Shown here piece by piece: positions 43,139 through 52,353 of a stretch of DNA of 64,000 nt. Every line of letters begins with the position of its first letter. The first letter of the stretch is position 1. The notes beneath the pieces are model-generated. The model did no database searches, had not been told where the DNA came from, and saw only the letters and a list, made by a program, of their open reading frames with translations. Source of the stretch: Actinocrispum wychmicini (lineage in GTDB: Bacteria > Actinomycetota > Actinomycetes > Mycobacteriales > Pseudonocardiaceae); contig NZ_SLWS01000009.1 in the NCBI RefSeq assembly GCF_004345645.1, positions 248,001 through 312,000 of the forward strand, in the 5' to 3' direction. The position numbers and the translations under genes were made by a program.

Positions 43139-44281
43139 GTGGTGGCATGGATCACCTTGCGGCAGTTCGCCTGGACCGAACGGCCCGGCCGCGTCGATCC
43201 GTACCCCGAGGTCGACGACATCCACCGGGTGGCCGTGGACCGTCTGCTGCCGGTCGACCTCAGCTACGCGGTCAGCGTGAACGCGCTGGCCGTGCCGGCG
43301 AGCGGCCCAGTCAGGTACGAGACGCGCCAGCACGAGCTACGGCTGGTGCTGTGCTACCTGAACAGTGACCCGGACGGCCCGATCCGCCTGCGCGACGAAC
43401 CGTTCCGGGCCAGTGCGTCGCACATCCGCCGGTTCGTCAGTGAGTCCATCGGGCTCGGCATGCTGACCGCCGCCGTCCAGGCCGCGTACCAGTCGCAGAC
43501 GACCGCCATCGCCCACGTCGACGCGCTGCCGACCGCTCTGGCCGGCCAGTACAACCCCGCCAAGACCCGGCCTGACCTGCTGTTCGACCTGCCCGGACAG
43601 ATCCTGGCCGGCGAGGCTCGGGGACGCTTCGAAACGCCGCCGACCCGGGCGTCCACGCAACAGCGGGACCGGCTCAACAGCCTGATTCCGTGGTCCCGGC
43701 ACCATGGCACGCACCCGCTGGCCATGACATGGGCGTACACCACCGGCCTCGGTGCGACGGTCGACCTGTTCACCAGGTCCGGCCGGCTGCCCGGGATGAC
43801 CGGGCCGGTCGGCCAGGCGGTGTCGGCCCCGGTCGCGATCCAGCCCGAACTGTTCGACGAGGACCAGCTCACCGCGCCGGCCCGGCCCGGCGCCGACCAC
43901 CGGCCGCGCCGGGATGTCCGAGCCCGGGACTTCGACCGCAGCTCCCCACGTGAGCTCGCGACCGCGATCAGCCGCCGGGTCGGTGACATCGCGGACCAGC
44001 TGTACCAGTCCGCGCCGCGGCCCGACCCGCCGATTCGCGTCGGGGAGCAGGACGTTCGCGGCAGCTGGGCCGCGCTCGACCTGCTCGGCCCGTCCACCGG
44101 GTCGTTCGTCCTGGGCGTGCTCAACCGACCGCTGTCCCGGGAACGCGGTCTGGAGGTCACCGCCCGGCTGCGTCAACGGGATCCGGAAAGCAACGGACTG
44201 TCCATTCTGGTGTCCGGCCGGATGGTGGTGGCCATCAGCACCGACACCGCCGGCCAGCCATGGCGCCTGATCGCCGACTGA
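43139..44281 (+). CDS. Conserved-looking hypothetical protein
   Basis: GTG 43139 starts a 380-residue frame with normal codon use. The sequence looks soluble, with no signal peptide or membrane segment. It has an Arg/Pro-rich middle (about 240-285) between two more ordered halves. A TTAGCCT stretch about 5-11 nt before the start would suit a leaderless transcript. I do not recognise a family. It is followed by a perfect-stem terminator shared with the convergent cold-shock gene, so it is a stand-alone unit. Confidence 0.6.
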   Translation: MVAWITLRQFAWTERPGRVDPYPEVDDIHRVAVDRLLPVDLSYAVSVNALAVPASGPVRYETRQHELRLVLCYLNSDPDGPIRLRDEPFRASASHIRRFVSESIGLGMLTAAVQAAYQSQTTAIAHVDALPTALAGQYNPAKTRPDLLFDLPGQILAGEARGRFETPPTRASTQQRDRLNSLIPWSRHHGTHPLAMTWAYTTGLGATVDLFTRSGRLPGMTGPVGQAVSAPVAIQPELFDEDQLTAPARPGADHRPRRDVRARDFDRSSPRELATAISRRVGDIADQLYQSAPRPDPPIRVGEQDVRGSWAALDLLGPSTGSFVLGVLNRPLSRERGLEVTARLRQRDPESNGLSILVSGRMVVAISTDTAGQPWRLIAD

Positions 44282-44293
44282 CCAGACAGCAGT

Positions 44294-44318
44294 AGCCGGC
44301 CGGGATCCCCGGCCGGCT
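44294..44318. terminator. Bidirectional intrinsic terminator
   Basis: AGCCGGCCGGG, ATC loop, then CCCGGCCGGCT forms a perfect 11-bp stem, followed by TTTC. It lies between the ends of the rightward hypothetical gene and the leftward cold-shock gene and can serve both. Confidence 0.8.
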
Positions 44319-44335
44319 TTCGCGCGCTCCTGGCG

Positions 44336-44536
44336 TCAGATCACTCGGACCTGGACTGCCTGCGGACCCTTGGGGCCCTGGTTGATCTCGTACTCCACCC
44401 GCTGGTTCTCCTCGAGGCTGCGGTAGCCGCCGCCGTCGATCTCGGAGTGGTGCACGAAGACGTCCGGGCCGTCGCCGTTGGAGATGAAGCCGAAGCCCTT
44501 CTCCGAGTTGAACCACTTCACGGTTCCCTGTGCCAC
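44336..44536 (-). CDS. Cold-shock domain protein (CspA family)
   Basis: GTG 44536 follows AGAGGAGC, giving the standard 66-residue protein; longer starts upstream have no ribosome site. RNP1 KGFGFIS and RNP2 VFVHHS are intact, so it should bind single-stranded RNA/DNA as an RNA chaperone. Intergenic space of about 190 bp upstream could include a long regulated 5' leader, as in other csp genes, but I see no clear structure. Confidence 0.95.
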   Translation of the reverse strand: MAQGTVKWFNSEKGFGFISNGDGPDVFVHHSEIDGGGYRSLEENQRVEYEINQGPKGPQAVQVRVI

Positions 44537-44726
44537 GTTAGCTCCTCTGACAGGCTCGATAGGCGCCGCACGATACGACTGCCTGGTCACACCATCGATT
44601 CCGCGAGCGTGGTGACACGAACACAAAACTGACGACCGTCCTGTACCGTGTGTAGTCTACCGCACTCGCCAAGTGAGCGCAAAACGATCAGTCCATTGTG
44701 TCCGTTCACATCGGAACGTGGCCGGT

Positions 44727-45581
44727 TCAGGCCGCGGCCAACTGCGCCGGCGATCGCGCCAGCCAGGCGATACCGCCCGCGACGACGGCCGCCGAGATCA
44801 CCAGCAGGGACAAGCTGAGAACGTCGGTGGGAAACCGCTCCCCCAGCACGACGGCGGTGACAGCGCTCGCGGCTGGATCGGCCACCGTCACCACGGCCAG
44901 CACCACCGCGACGTTCCCCGCGCGGTACGCCCGCTGATTGAGCCAAACCCCCGCCACGGCGAACAGAACCACAGCGGCACCCGCGACACTCAGCACCCCT
45001 GGCAGGCCGGTACGCCGCACGTCGAAGAGAACCATCTGCAGCAGCACGGCGGCTACGCCGAAAGTGATTCCAGCACCCGCGGCCAACAACAGACCTCGCA
45101 GAACCATTCGGCGCCGCGCGGCCACAACCGTCAACACACCGATCGCCAACACAGTGGCGACCACCAGCGTCCACGTCGGAACCGGCGTCGAGCCTCCGTT
45201 CGACATGGGGTCGCTGGGCACTGCCGTGAGCAGACCGCACAGACCAGCCACCACCGTGGCCGCCGCAAGGAGTTCCCACAACCGCATCCGGTATCGACGG
45301 AACAACGCCGCGACGGGAACCGCGAACACCACCGCGCATACGCCCAATGGCTGCACCAGCGTCAACGGACCGTTCAGCAGCGCGACCGCGTGCAGAACGG
45401 CCGCCACCAGAAGCGCGACCACCCCCGCCAGCCAGTAAGGACGCCGAGCCAGTGCCCACAGCAGCCGCAAGCCGACGGCCTCCGCCGATCGGATCGACAC
45501 GGCCTCACGATGCTGCAGCGCGGCCGCGACGGCACAACACACGGCACCCGCCAACGCGGCGCCGATCGCCAACACCATCAC
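44727..45581 (-). CDS. DMT-superfamily (EamA-like) transporter
   Basis: The 284-residue membrane protein has about 9-10 hydrophobic helices arranged as two repeats. It fits the DMT permeases common in actinobacteria: an N-terminal LAIGAALAGAVCCAVAAALQHREA segment and a later region VADPAASAVTAVVLGERF, a family signature near the end of the second repeat. Two possible ATG starts lie side by side at 45581. The substrate is unknown. It lies just downstream of the DUF5994-like gene on the same strand. Confidence 0.78.
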   Translation of the reverse strand: MMVLAIGAALAGAVCCAVAAALQHREAVSIRSAEAVGLRLLWALARRPYWLAGVVALLVAAVLHAVALLNGPLTLVQPLGVCAVVFAVPVAALFRRYRMRLWELLAAATVVAGLCGLLTAVPSDPMSNGGSTPVPTWTLVVATVLAIGVLTVVAARRRMVLRGLLLAAGAGITFGVAAVLLQMVLFDVRRTGLPGVLSVAGAAVVLFAVAGVWLNQRAYRAGNVAVVLAVVTVADPAASAVTAVVLGERFPTDVLSLSLLVISAAVVAGGIAWLARSPAQLAAA

Positions 45582-45624
45582 AGGCGAACGGCCCGCCCGA
45601 GTCGGCGTGCCGTGCGGGCAGGAC

Positions 45625-46143
45625 TCATGTCGAAGTCCAGCCCCCGTCTGCTTCCCAGCGTTGCGTGTCCGCCGCGGAACCCGTTGGCGCGGCGGCGAGA
45701 AGTCCTTCGAGGCTGTCGCGGTTTCCCCGCGATGACGCGGTCATCATCGTGTGATGGGCGTTCGCCGGGGAAGTGTTCGGTGGTACGACCAAAAGGGTCA
45801 GTCGCTGCCGGTCCGTGCCGATCACAGTCACGATATCGGCGGGCTGGGAACGGAATCCCTCCAGCCGGACGACACCGCCCTGGGCGATGAGGTGCCGCGC
45901 CGTCGGATGCCACGCGTCCAAGTTGTACGTCACCCGCACGACATGGCCGAGCCGGACAGCCAACACCACGAGCAGTTCCGGCAACTCGACGGACAAGTCC
46001 CTCGATCGGGGCCACCACGCGCCGTCGACGTGCCCCGTGGCGGGCGCCTTCGGCTTCAACCTCAACCGCAAGGTGTGCCGAGACAGCTCGGTGGCCAGTG
46101 TGGCCAAGGGGGTGGCGAGGCGCGTGCGCGGTCCCGACATCAT
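45625..46143 (-). CDS. DUF5994-family protein
   Basis: ATG 46143 follows GGGAG, giving 172 residues; an earlier in-frame start is possible. The core reads LRLKPKAPATGHVDGAWWPRSRDL followed by WHPTARHLIAQGGVVRLEGFRSQP, as in small DUF5994 proteins of actinobacteria, whose function is unknown. It is cytoplasmic, with no signal. The C-terminus is low-complexity. It ends 44 bp before the DMT transporter start and may be co-transcribed. Confidence 0.72.
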   Translation of the reverse strand: MMSGPRTRLATPLATLATELSRHTLRLRLKPKAPATGHVDGAWWPRSRDLSVELPELLVVLAVRLGHVVRVTYNLDAWHPTARHLIAQGGVVRLEGFRSQPADIVTVIGTDRQRLTLLVVPPNTSPANAHHTMMTASSRGNRDSLEGLLAAAPTGSAADTQRWEADGGWTST

Positions 46144-46398
46144 GCCGGTACTCCCGTCAACGACCATCACACCCGGTCGTGTGGGTATCGCCGGAAACGA
46201 CGCGAGCTTGACCGCTCACATACGAAATGCTTCCGACACCCCTGACAGTACACCCCAGTGGTCCTGATGGGTGGCTTTCCGGCCGTGGAGTACAGTCGGG
46301 TCACCGAGGGTCCGTCGAGTGCCGGCAGTCAAGCCGTCGCCGCCTTGGGCGTACCAACGACCCGGCCGGCGAGTTCGGTCAGAGGCGGGAGCGCCGAG

Positions 46399-46665
46399 AT
46401 GAACTCGGATCTGCTCGACACCCGACAACGGCGTTTCCCTCGGCTGACGGCGACCCAGCCGCAGGAGAGCAACGGCAAGGCCGTGTCGCAGCACGGAATT
46501 CCGCTGCCCGCCACCGATCCGAAGCCGACCGTCGACACTGGACACGAACCCGTCTGCGCCACGTGCCCGCACCCGTGGAACAGCCACGATCAGATCGCCG
46601 CGCGTTACTGCACCGCCACCGCCACCGGTGGCCACAGCCGAAGTTGCGTCTGTACGAACAAATAG
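46399..46665 (+). CDS. Small Cys-rich protein, RGCVC-like family
   Basis: ATG 46399 has GGGAG at good spacing, giving 88 residues. The C-terminal half contains CATCPHPWNSHDQIAARYC and ends SRSCVCTNK, resembling the small actinobacterial family named for a C-terminal RGCVC motif (here RSCVC). Five Cys and nearby His could bind a metal such as zinc, or carry modifications. It ends 31 bp before an alanine-dehydrogenase-like gene with its own GGGAG site, so both are likely in one transcript. Function is unknown. Confidence 0.65.
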   Translation: MNSDLLDTRQRRFPRLTATQPQESNGKAVSQHGIPLPATDPKPTVDTGHEPVCATCPHPWNSHDQIAARYCTATATGGHSRSCVCTNK

Positions 46666-46696
46666 TCCCGCTGCGACCAACCACCAGGGAGCGTCC

Positions 46697-47854
46697 GTGG
46701 GTCAGCTCAACCTCGGCATAACTTCGCTGTCACACAAGGAGAACGAGCGGCGGCTGGCCATCCACCCGGCGCACGTCAGCCGGATCGACCCCGACTTGCG
46801 GGAACACATCTATCTGGAACGCGGCTACGGCGAACGGTTCGGCGTGGCCGACGAGCAGCTGGCTCCGTACGTCGCCGGGCTGTTCCCGCGCGAGCAACTC
46901 TTCGCCGAGTGCGACGGAATCCTGTACCTGAAGCCGCTCGCGCGAGATGTCGCGCAGCTGCGTGAGGGGCAGATGCTGTGGGGCTGGCCGCACTGTGTGC
47001 AGAATGAGGAGATCACCCAGCTGGCCGTGGACCACCGGTTGACGTTGATCGCGTTCGAGGCGATGAACCACTGGACCGCCGACGGCGGCTTCAGCCTGCA
47101 CGTGTTCCACAAGAACAACGAACTGGCCGGCTACTGCTCGGTACTGCACGCCATGCAGCTCACCGGAAGCACCGGCGACTACGGACGTCGGCTGAGCGCA
47201 GTGGTCATCGGATTCGGCGCGACCGCACGAGGCGCTGTGACGGCCCTCAACGCGCACGGCGTCCACGACGTTCACGTCCTCACCAATCGAGGCGTCACCG
47301 CGGTCAGCGCGCCGATCCACTCGGCCCGCATCGTCCACTTGGAACACGGCGACGTCGACCCACGGCACAGCCACGTGCTGAGCGACCGCGGCCGGGTGCC
47401 GCTCGCCGAGTTCCTGGCCGAGCATGACATCGTCGTCAACTGCGTGCTGCAGAACACCGAGGCACCGCTGACCTTCCTGGTCGAAGCCGACCTGAGCGCG
47501 TTCACTCCAGGCAGCCTCATCGTCGACGTGTCCTGCGACGAGGGCATGGGGTTCAGCTGGGCCCGTCCCACGACGTTCACCGAACCGATGTTCACGGTCG
47601 GGAACAACATCCACTACTACGGCGTCGACCACAGCCCGTCGCACCTGTGGAACTCCGCGACGTGGGAGATCAGCCAAGCGGTTCTCCCCCATTTGCGGAC
47701 CGTGCTGGCAGGTCCCAGCGCCTGGGACACCGAGGACACCATCCGGCGGGCCATCGAGATCCGCGACGGGGTCATCCAGAACCCGGACATCCTCTCCTTC
47801 CAGCACCGGTCACCCGACTATCCGCACCGGGTGACCGAGGCCGGTCGGTCATAG
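46697..47854 (+). CDS. AlaDH/PNT-family dehydrogenase, N5-(carboxyethyl)ornithine synthase-like
   Basis: GTG 46697 follows AGGGAG. The 385-residue protein has an alanine dehydrogenase/transhydrogenase N-terminal domain (SLSHKENERRLAIHPAHV) and a Rossmann domain with a variant glycine motif (VVIGFGATARGAV). It resembles enzymes annotated as N5-(carboxyethyl)ornithine synthase, which reductively condense pyruvate with an amino-acid side-chain amine to give an opine-like product. The real substrate pair is unknown. Its tight pairing with a Cys-rich small protein is the main clue to its role. Confidence 0.75.
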   Translation: MGQLNLGITSLSHKENERRLAIHPAHVSRIDPDLREHIYLERGYGERFGVADEQLAPYVAGLFPREQLFAECDGILYLKPLARDVAQLREGQMLWGWPHCVQNEEITQLAVDHRLTLIAFEAMNHWTADGGFSLHVFHKNNELAGYCSVLHAMQLTGSTGDYGRRLSAVVIGFGATARGAVTALNAHGVHDVHVLTNRGVTAVSAPIHSARIVHLEHGDVDPRHSHVLSDRGRVPLAEFLAEHDIVVNCVLQNTEAPLTFLVEADLSAFTPGSLIVDVSCDEGMGFSWARPTTFTEPMFTVGNNIHYYGVDHSPSHLWNSATWEISQAVLPHLRTVLAGPSAWDTEDTIRRAIEIRDGVIQNPDILSFQHRSPDYPHRVTEAGRS

Positions 47855-50050
47855 CCGACTGACCACCTTGAGTCCTGCCAAGGCCGGCGGCAGTGGACCG
47901 TGGTGCAGGACGCCGAGGCGTTGGGTGGCGCGGGTGAGGGCGACGTAGAGTTCGGCCGCGCCGCGCGGGCCGTCGGCGAGGATCCGTTCCGGTGCCACCA
48001 CCAGGACGGCATCGAACTCCAGGCCCTTCGTCTCCGAGGGCGCCACCGCGCCCGGCACATCCGGCGGTCCGATCACGACGCTGGTGCCTTCGCGACCGGC
48101 TTCGTCCCGGACGAACTCCTCGATGGCGGCGGGAAGTTCGTCTTCGGTGACCCGCCTGGACCATGGTGGGACGCCGGACGCGCGGACCGACTCCGGTGGC
48201 TGGACGCCGGGCGCGAACTCGGCGAGCAACGCTGCGGCGACGGTCATGATCTCCGCGGGCGTGCGGTAGTTCACCGACAGCGAGCGGTAGACCCAGCGAT
48301 CGGGCACGTACGGCTGGAGCATGGCGTCCCAGGATGTCGCGCCGGCCGCCGAGCGGCGCTGGGCCAGGTCGCCGACCACCGTGAAGGATCGGCCCGGACA
48401 GCGCCGCATCAACACCCGCCAGTCCATTTCGGACAATTCTTGGGCCTCGTCCACCACGACGTGCCGGTAGGTCCAGTCCCGGTCCGCGGCGGCGCGTTCG
48501 GCTAGCTCCCGGGTGTCGCTCTCGACGAAGCGGTCGGCCAGGCCGCGTGCGTTGAGCACGTCCTGGGCGACCAGTTGGAACTCGTCGTCCAGGTCCTCCG
48601 GGTCCAGTTTGATGATGTCCAGCACACCGGCCGCGTACTCGGCCTCGGCCCGCCGTTCCCGCTCAGCGACCTCCTCGGCCGTTTTGTCCGCCTTGCCGCT
48701 GCCCAGCAGATCGACGAGTTCGTCGAGCAGGGGCACGTCCGACACCGTCCAGGCGTCGCCGTCGGCGCGCGACAACGTCGGGTCGGCGCCTGCCGCTCGC
48801 AGCCGTTCCGGGGACGTGAACAGCGCCGCGAGCAGCGTTTCCGGCGTCAGGACCGGCCAGAGCTCGTCAAGTGCGGCGGTGAACGTCTCGTCCTCCGCGA
48901 GCTCCTTGAGCAGGTCCGTCCGCATCTGCTCCCACCCTTCGCGGTCGGCCCGGGTCAGCCAGCCCCGGCCGATCCGGGCGGTCGCCCGTTCGGTGAGCAC
49001 GTACGTGACGATCTCCGTGAACACCGCGCGGGCCTCGTTGTGCGGCAGTCCGCTCGCGCGCGCCTCGTCCCGCGCCCACTCCGCGGTCTCGGCGTCGATT
49101 CGTACCGTGACGTCCCGCAGGTCGATCGGGATCGGCTGCTTGGGCACCCGTTGCCGGTCGGCGACCGCCGCCGTGAGCACGTCCAGGATCTTCAGCGAGC
49201 CCTTGAGCCGCGCCGCCGCCGGGGCGTCCTCGGCGGAGACACGCAGGCCGGGCACGAGGTCGCCGGGGGTCATGAACACCACGTCGGACTCACCCAGCGA
49301 CGGCAGCACCCGGTGGATGTGGTCCAGGAACGCCGGGTTGGGCCCGACCACGAGCGCACCGTGACGTTCCATCCGCTCCCGATGGGTGTACATCAGGTAC
49401 GCGACGCGGTGCAGCGCCACCACGGTCTTCCCGGTGCCCGGACCGCCCTCGATCACCAGGACGCCCGGGTGGTCCAGCCGGATGATCCCGTCCTGCTCGG
49501 CCTGGATGGTCGCCACGATGTCGCGCATCCCCACACCGCGCGGCGCGTTGACCGCCGCGAGCAGGGCTGTGTCTCCTCGGCCCCCGCGCGCGCCACGGTC
49601 GGGACGGCCGAACATCTCATCGGTGAAATCGACCACGTGCCGCCCACGGGTGTGGAACTGTCTGCGCCGGCGCATGCTCTCCGGGCTCGCGGCGGTGGCG
49701 ACGTAGAACGCGCGCGCCGCGGGCGCCCGCCAATCCAGCAGCACCGGCTCGAACTCGTTCTCCTCGTCGAAAATACCGATCCGGCCGACATACGAGGATT
49801 CGCCGGACAATGCGTCCAACCGACCGAAACACAGCCCGTTGTCCGCGACATTCAGGCGCTTCATGTCTTTGGCCAGCGCGCGCACCCGGACGTCCCGTTC
49901 CATCCGTGTCCCACCGGTTCCCCGCAACGCCCCCTCGAACTCGCCCTTCACCCGCGCGCGCTCGGCATCGAGCCGCGCGTAGAGCTCGGCCACGTAGCTC
50001 CGCTCGGACCGCAGTTCCTCTTCGTACCCTGGAGTTGACACATTCCCCAT
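47849..50050 (-). CDS. helR: HelR, RNA polymerase-recycling ATPase (rifamycin tolerance)
   Basis: ATG 50050 is chosen; an open frame begins earlier but would run into the RAE box. The 733-residue HelD/UvrD-like protein has an N-terminal coiled region (SERSYVAELYARLDAERARVK) that enters RNA polymerase and a split superfamily-1 helicase core. Walker A is GGPGTGKT (202-209) and Walker B VVVDEAQELSE, and the conserved C-terminal motor motif YVALTRATQ is present. HelR frees stalled polymerase and displaces bound rifamycin. The upstream 19-bp RAE supports this identity and suggests rifamycin-induced expression. Confidence 0.9.
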   Translation of the reverse strand: MGNVSTPGYEEELRSERSYVAELYARLDAERARVKGEFEGALRGTGGTRMERDVRVRALAKDMKRLNVADNGLCFGRLDALSGESSYVGRIGIFDEENEFEPVLLDWRAPAARAFYVATAASPESMRRRRQFHTRGRHVVDFTDEMFGRPDRGARGGRGDTALLAAVNAPRGVGMRDIVATIQAEQDGIIRLDHPGVLVIEGGPGTGKTVVALHRVAYLMYTHRERMERHGALVVGPNPAFLDHIHRVLPSLGESDVVFMTPGDLVPGLRVSAEDAPAAARLKGSLKILDVLTAAVADRQRVPKQPIPIDLRDVTVRIDAETAEWARDEARASGLPHNEARAVFTEIVTYVLTERATARIGRGWLTRADREGWEQMRTDLLKELAEDETFTAALDELWPVLTPETLLAALFTSPERLRAAGADPTLSRADGDAWTVSDVPLLDELVDLLGSGKADKTAEEVAERERRAEAEYAAGVLDIIKLDPEDLDDEFQLVAQDVLNARGLADRFVESDTRELAERAAADRDWTYRHVVVDEAQELSEMDWRVLMRRCPGRSFTVVGDLAQRRSAAGATSWDAMLQPYVPDRWVYRSLSVNYRTPAEIMTVAAALLAEFAPGVQPPESVRASGVPPWSRRVTEDELPAAIEEFVRDEAGREGTSVVIGPPDVPGAVAPSETKGLEFDAVLVVAPERILADGPRGAAELYVALTRATQRLGVLHHGPLPPALAGLKVVSRL

Positions 50051-50096
50051 TTCCGCAGGTTCTCCGCCTTCGATCGGCGATTCTGCGGCATCACCC

Positions 50097-50115
50097 GGGT
50101 CTTGCCGCAAGCCCC
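50097..50115 (-). promoter_or_regulatory. Rifamycin-associated element (RAE)
   Basis: On the minus strand GGGGCTTGCGGCAAGACCC, an inverted repeat, matches the element described upstream of rifamycin-inactivating and helR genes in actinomycetes. It lies 47 bp before the helR start. Confidence 0.88.
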
Positions 50116-50302
50116 ACTATGCGCTATATGTTGAAGTGGGAGGGAGTGGGTACTCCTCTTTCCCGTTCTCACCGGACAGGACTCACCCTACTTTCGTGGG
50201 TGGCGCGACGGTTCGCCGAGAAATCACAGTGTCCTTGTTCACTGAAGGTGTCCGTGTCAACACGGACGGCTTCACCCCCCTGCGTGAACGTGAGGTTTGC
50301 TG

Positions 50303-51301
50303 ATGACTCTCCGGAAGAATCTCGCTGTGCTCACCGCGGCGTCCGCGACTGTGCTGGTCACCGGACTGTGCACCCAGGCAGCCGCCGCGCCGCTCACCGA
50401 CCAGGCCGCCGTGGACCAGGCCACCCAGCTGGTGACCCAGCTCGGCACCGCCACGGGCGGGTTCCATGTCGCGAACGGCAAGACCGTGGTGAACGTGCTC
50501 GACGACAGTACGGCGCGACGAGTGGTGGCGGCCGGACTGACGGCGAAGAAGGTCACGCACAGCTTCACCCAGCTGGCCGTCGTGAAGGACGCGCTGGACG
50601 CGGTCCACAACGTCCCCCAGACGTCGTGGGGCATCGACACCAGCACGAACCAGGTCGTGGTGACGATCTACTCGGCCGCGTCACCGTCCGTTTCGGACAC
50701 CGTGACCGCCGCGGCCGCGAAGTTCGGCGACACCGTGCGGGTCGAACACCTGACCGGCAAGCTGGAAACGCACATCGCCGACGGCGACGCGATCCAGAAC
50801 AACTCAGGCCGCTGCTCGCTCGGGTTCAACGTCAAGCAGGGCTCGACGCCGATGATGCTGACCGCTGGGCACTGCACCAACCTCGGCGGCACCTGGCGCG
50901 GCGGCAACGTGTCCGGCGCCCGAATTGTCCGCAGTGACTGTCCTGGCGCCGACTCCGGCCTGCTGACCCGGCCCAACGGCACCGGTCCCGGCCAGATCAA
51001 CACCGGCCAGCGGATCACGTCCGCGCGCGCTCCGTTCGTCGGCGAGCGGATCCAGAAGATGGGCTCCACCACCGGTGGCGGCAGCGGCACGGTCACCTCG
51101 GTCGACCAGTCGGTGAACTTCGACGTGGGTGTGCTCAACCACGAGTTCGGCACCACCGCGCACACCGACCACGGCGACTCCGGCGGCCCGGCCTACGACG
51201 GCTCGATCGGCCTGGGCACGTTGTCCGGCGGCGACACCCGCACCAGTTTCTTCTACCCGCTCACCCGCGAGCTGTCGATGTACGGCCTGACGCTCGCCTG
51301 A
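50303..51301 (+). CDS. Secreted S1-family serine protease (streptogrisin-like)
   Basis: ATG 50303 follows GTGAGG. The 332-residue preproprotein has a Sec signal (cleavage near AAA, residue 29), a propeptide of about 120-130 residues and a chymotrypsin-fold protease domain. The triad is intact: H190 (TAGHC), D217 (GADSGL) and S293 (GDSGGP). Cys near 171/191 and 213 can form disulfides. It is exported and autoprocessed, degrading extracellular protein. A strong terminator follows at 51317. Confidence 0.92.
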   Translation: MTLRKNLAVLTAASATVLVTGLCTQAAAAPLTDQAAVDQATQLVTQLGTATGGFHVANGKTVVNVLDDSTARRVVAAGLTAKKVTHSFTQLAVVKDALDAVHNVPQTSWGIDTSTNQVVVTIYSAASPSVSDTVTAAAAKFGDTVRVEHLTGKLETHIADGDAIQNNSGRCSLGFNVKQGSTPMMLTAGHCTNLGGTWRGGNVSGARIVRSDCPGADSGLLTRPNGTGPGQINTGQRITSARAPFVGERIQKMGSTTGGGSGTVTSVDQSVNFDVGVLNHEFGTTAHTDHGDSGGPAYDGSIGLGTLSGGDTRTSFFYPLTRELSMYGLTLA

Positions 51302-51316
51302 TCACCTGAGTAGTTC

Positions 51317-51353
51317 TCACTGTGGCCGGATCGGACCGATCCGGCCACAGTGA
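51317..51353. terminator. Strong intrinsic terminator hairpin
   Basis: TCACTGTGGCCGGATCGG, one central A, then its perfect 18-base complement. It lies 15 bp after the protease stop, with no T-run of note, typical of actinobacterial terminators. Confidence 0.8.
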
Positions 51354-51438
51354 CATACGCGGACCGACGTTCGGCTCTTGTGTCGGGACCGGATTGTGAG
51401 CAGCTTCATGATTCGGGGGGCTTCGATGGGAGGTCCAC

Positions 51439-52353
51439 ATGGCGGCGGCCGTGACCGAGGGCACCGCGAAGTTCGGTGACCATCAGACCTGGTATCGGAT
51501 CACCGGTGAGCTCTCGTCGGACCAGGCGCCACTGGTGGTCCTGCACGGCGGCCCCGGCTGTGTGCACGACTACCTGCTGCCGGTGGCGGCCATCGCGGAG
51601 ACCGGCCGGCCGGTGATCCACTACGACCAGCTCGGCAACGGCCGGTCGACGCACCTACCGGACAAACCGTCGGATTTCTGGACAGTCCAGCTGTTTCTGG
51701 ACGAATTGCAGTCCCTTGTGGACACTCTGCGGATCGCCGAGGAGTACCTGGTCCTCGGCCAGTCCTGGGGCGGCATGCTGGCCGCCGAGCACGCCACGTT
51801 GCGTCCCGCCGGCCTGCGCGGCCTGGTGATCTCGGACTCGCCCGCGGACATGCGACTGTGGTCGGCCGCGGCCGCCGAACTGAGAGCGGCGCTGCCACCG
51901 GGAGTGGACGACACGCTGCGCGCCCATGAGGAGGCGGGCACCACCGACAGCGAGGAATACCGCGCCGCCATGCGGGTTTTCTACGAGCGGCACGTCTGCC
52001 GGGTGGTGCCGTGGCCGGACGAGTTCGAACGCACGCTCGCGGCGATCGACGAGGACCCCACCGTGTACTCCGCGATGAACGGCCCGAGCGAGTTCCACGT
52101 CACCGGCAGCCTCCGCGACTGGTCCATTATAGACAGACTGGGCGCGATCGACGTGCCCACCCTGATCATCAGCGGCGAGTTCGACGAGGCCACCCCGGCG
52201 ACCGTACAGCCCTATCAGGACAACATCGCCGACTCCCGCTGGGAGATCCTGGCGAACTGCAGCCACCTCCCGCAGCTCGAGGACACCGAACGGTTCAACA
52301 CCCTGGTCGCCGACTTCCTCGACTCGTGCGACCACTCTGGGGGAACGACATGA
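51439..52353 (+). CDS. Proline iminopeptidase-family alpha/beta hydrolase (S33)
   Basis: ATG 51439 has GGGAGG upstream. The 304-residue enzyme has the oxyanion motif HGGPG (36-40), nucleophile S109 in GQSWGG, acid D249 and H276 (NCSHLP), with a helical cap in between. It removes N-terminal proline (or similar residues) from peptides. No signal peptide, so it is cytoplasmic. It overlaps the following amino-acid permease by 4 bp, a logical pair for peptide breakdown and amino-acid transport. Confidence 0.9.
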   Translation: MAAAVTEGTAKFGDHQTWYRITGELSSDQAPLVVLHGGPGCVHDYLLPVAAIAETGRPVIHYDQLGNGRSTHLPDKPSDFWTVQLFLDELQSLVDTLRIAEEYLVLGQSWGGMLAAEHATLRPAGLRGLVISDSPADMRLWSAAAAELRAALPPGVDDTLRAHEEAGTTDSEEYRAAMRVFYERHVCRVVPWPDEFERTLAAIDEDPTVYSAMNGPSEFHVTGSLRDWSIIDRLGAIDVPTLIISGEFDEATPATVQPYQDNIADSRWEILANCSHLPQLEDTERFNTLVADFLDSCDHSGGTT

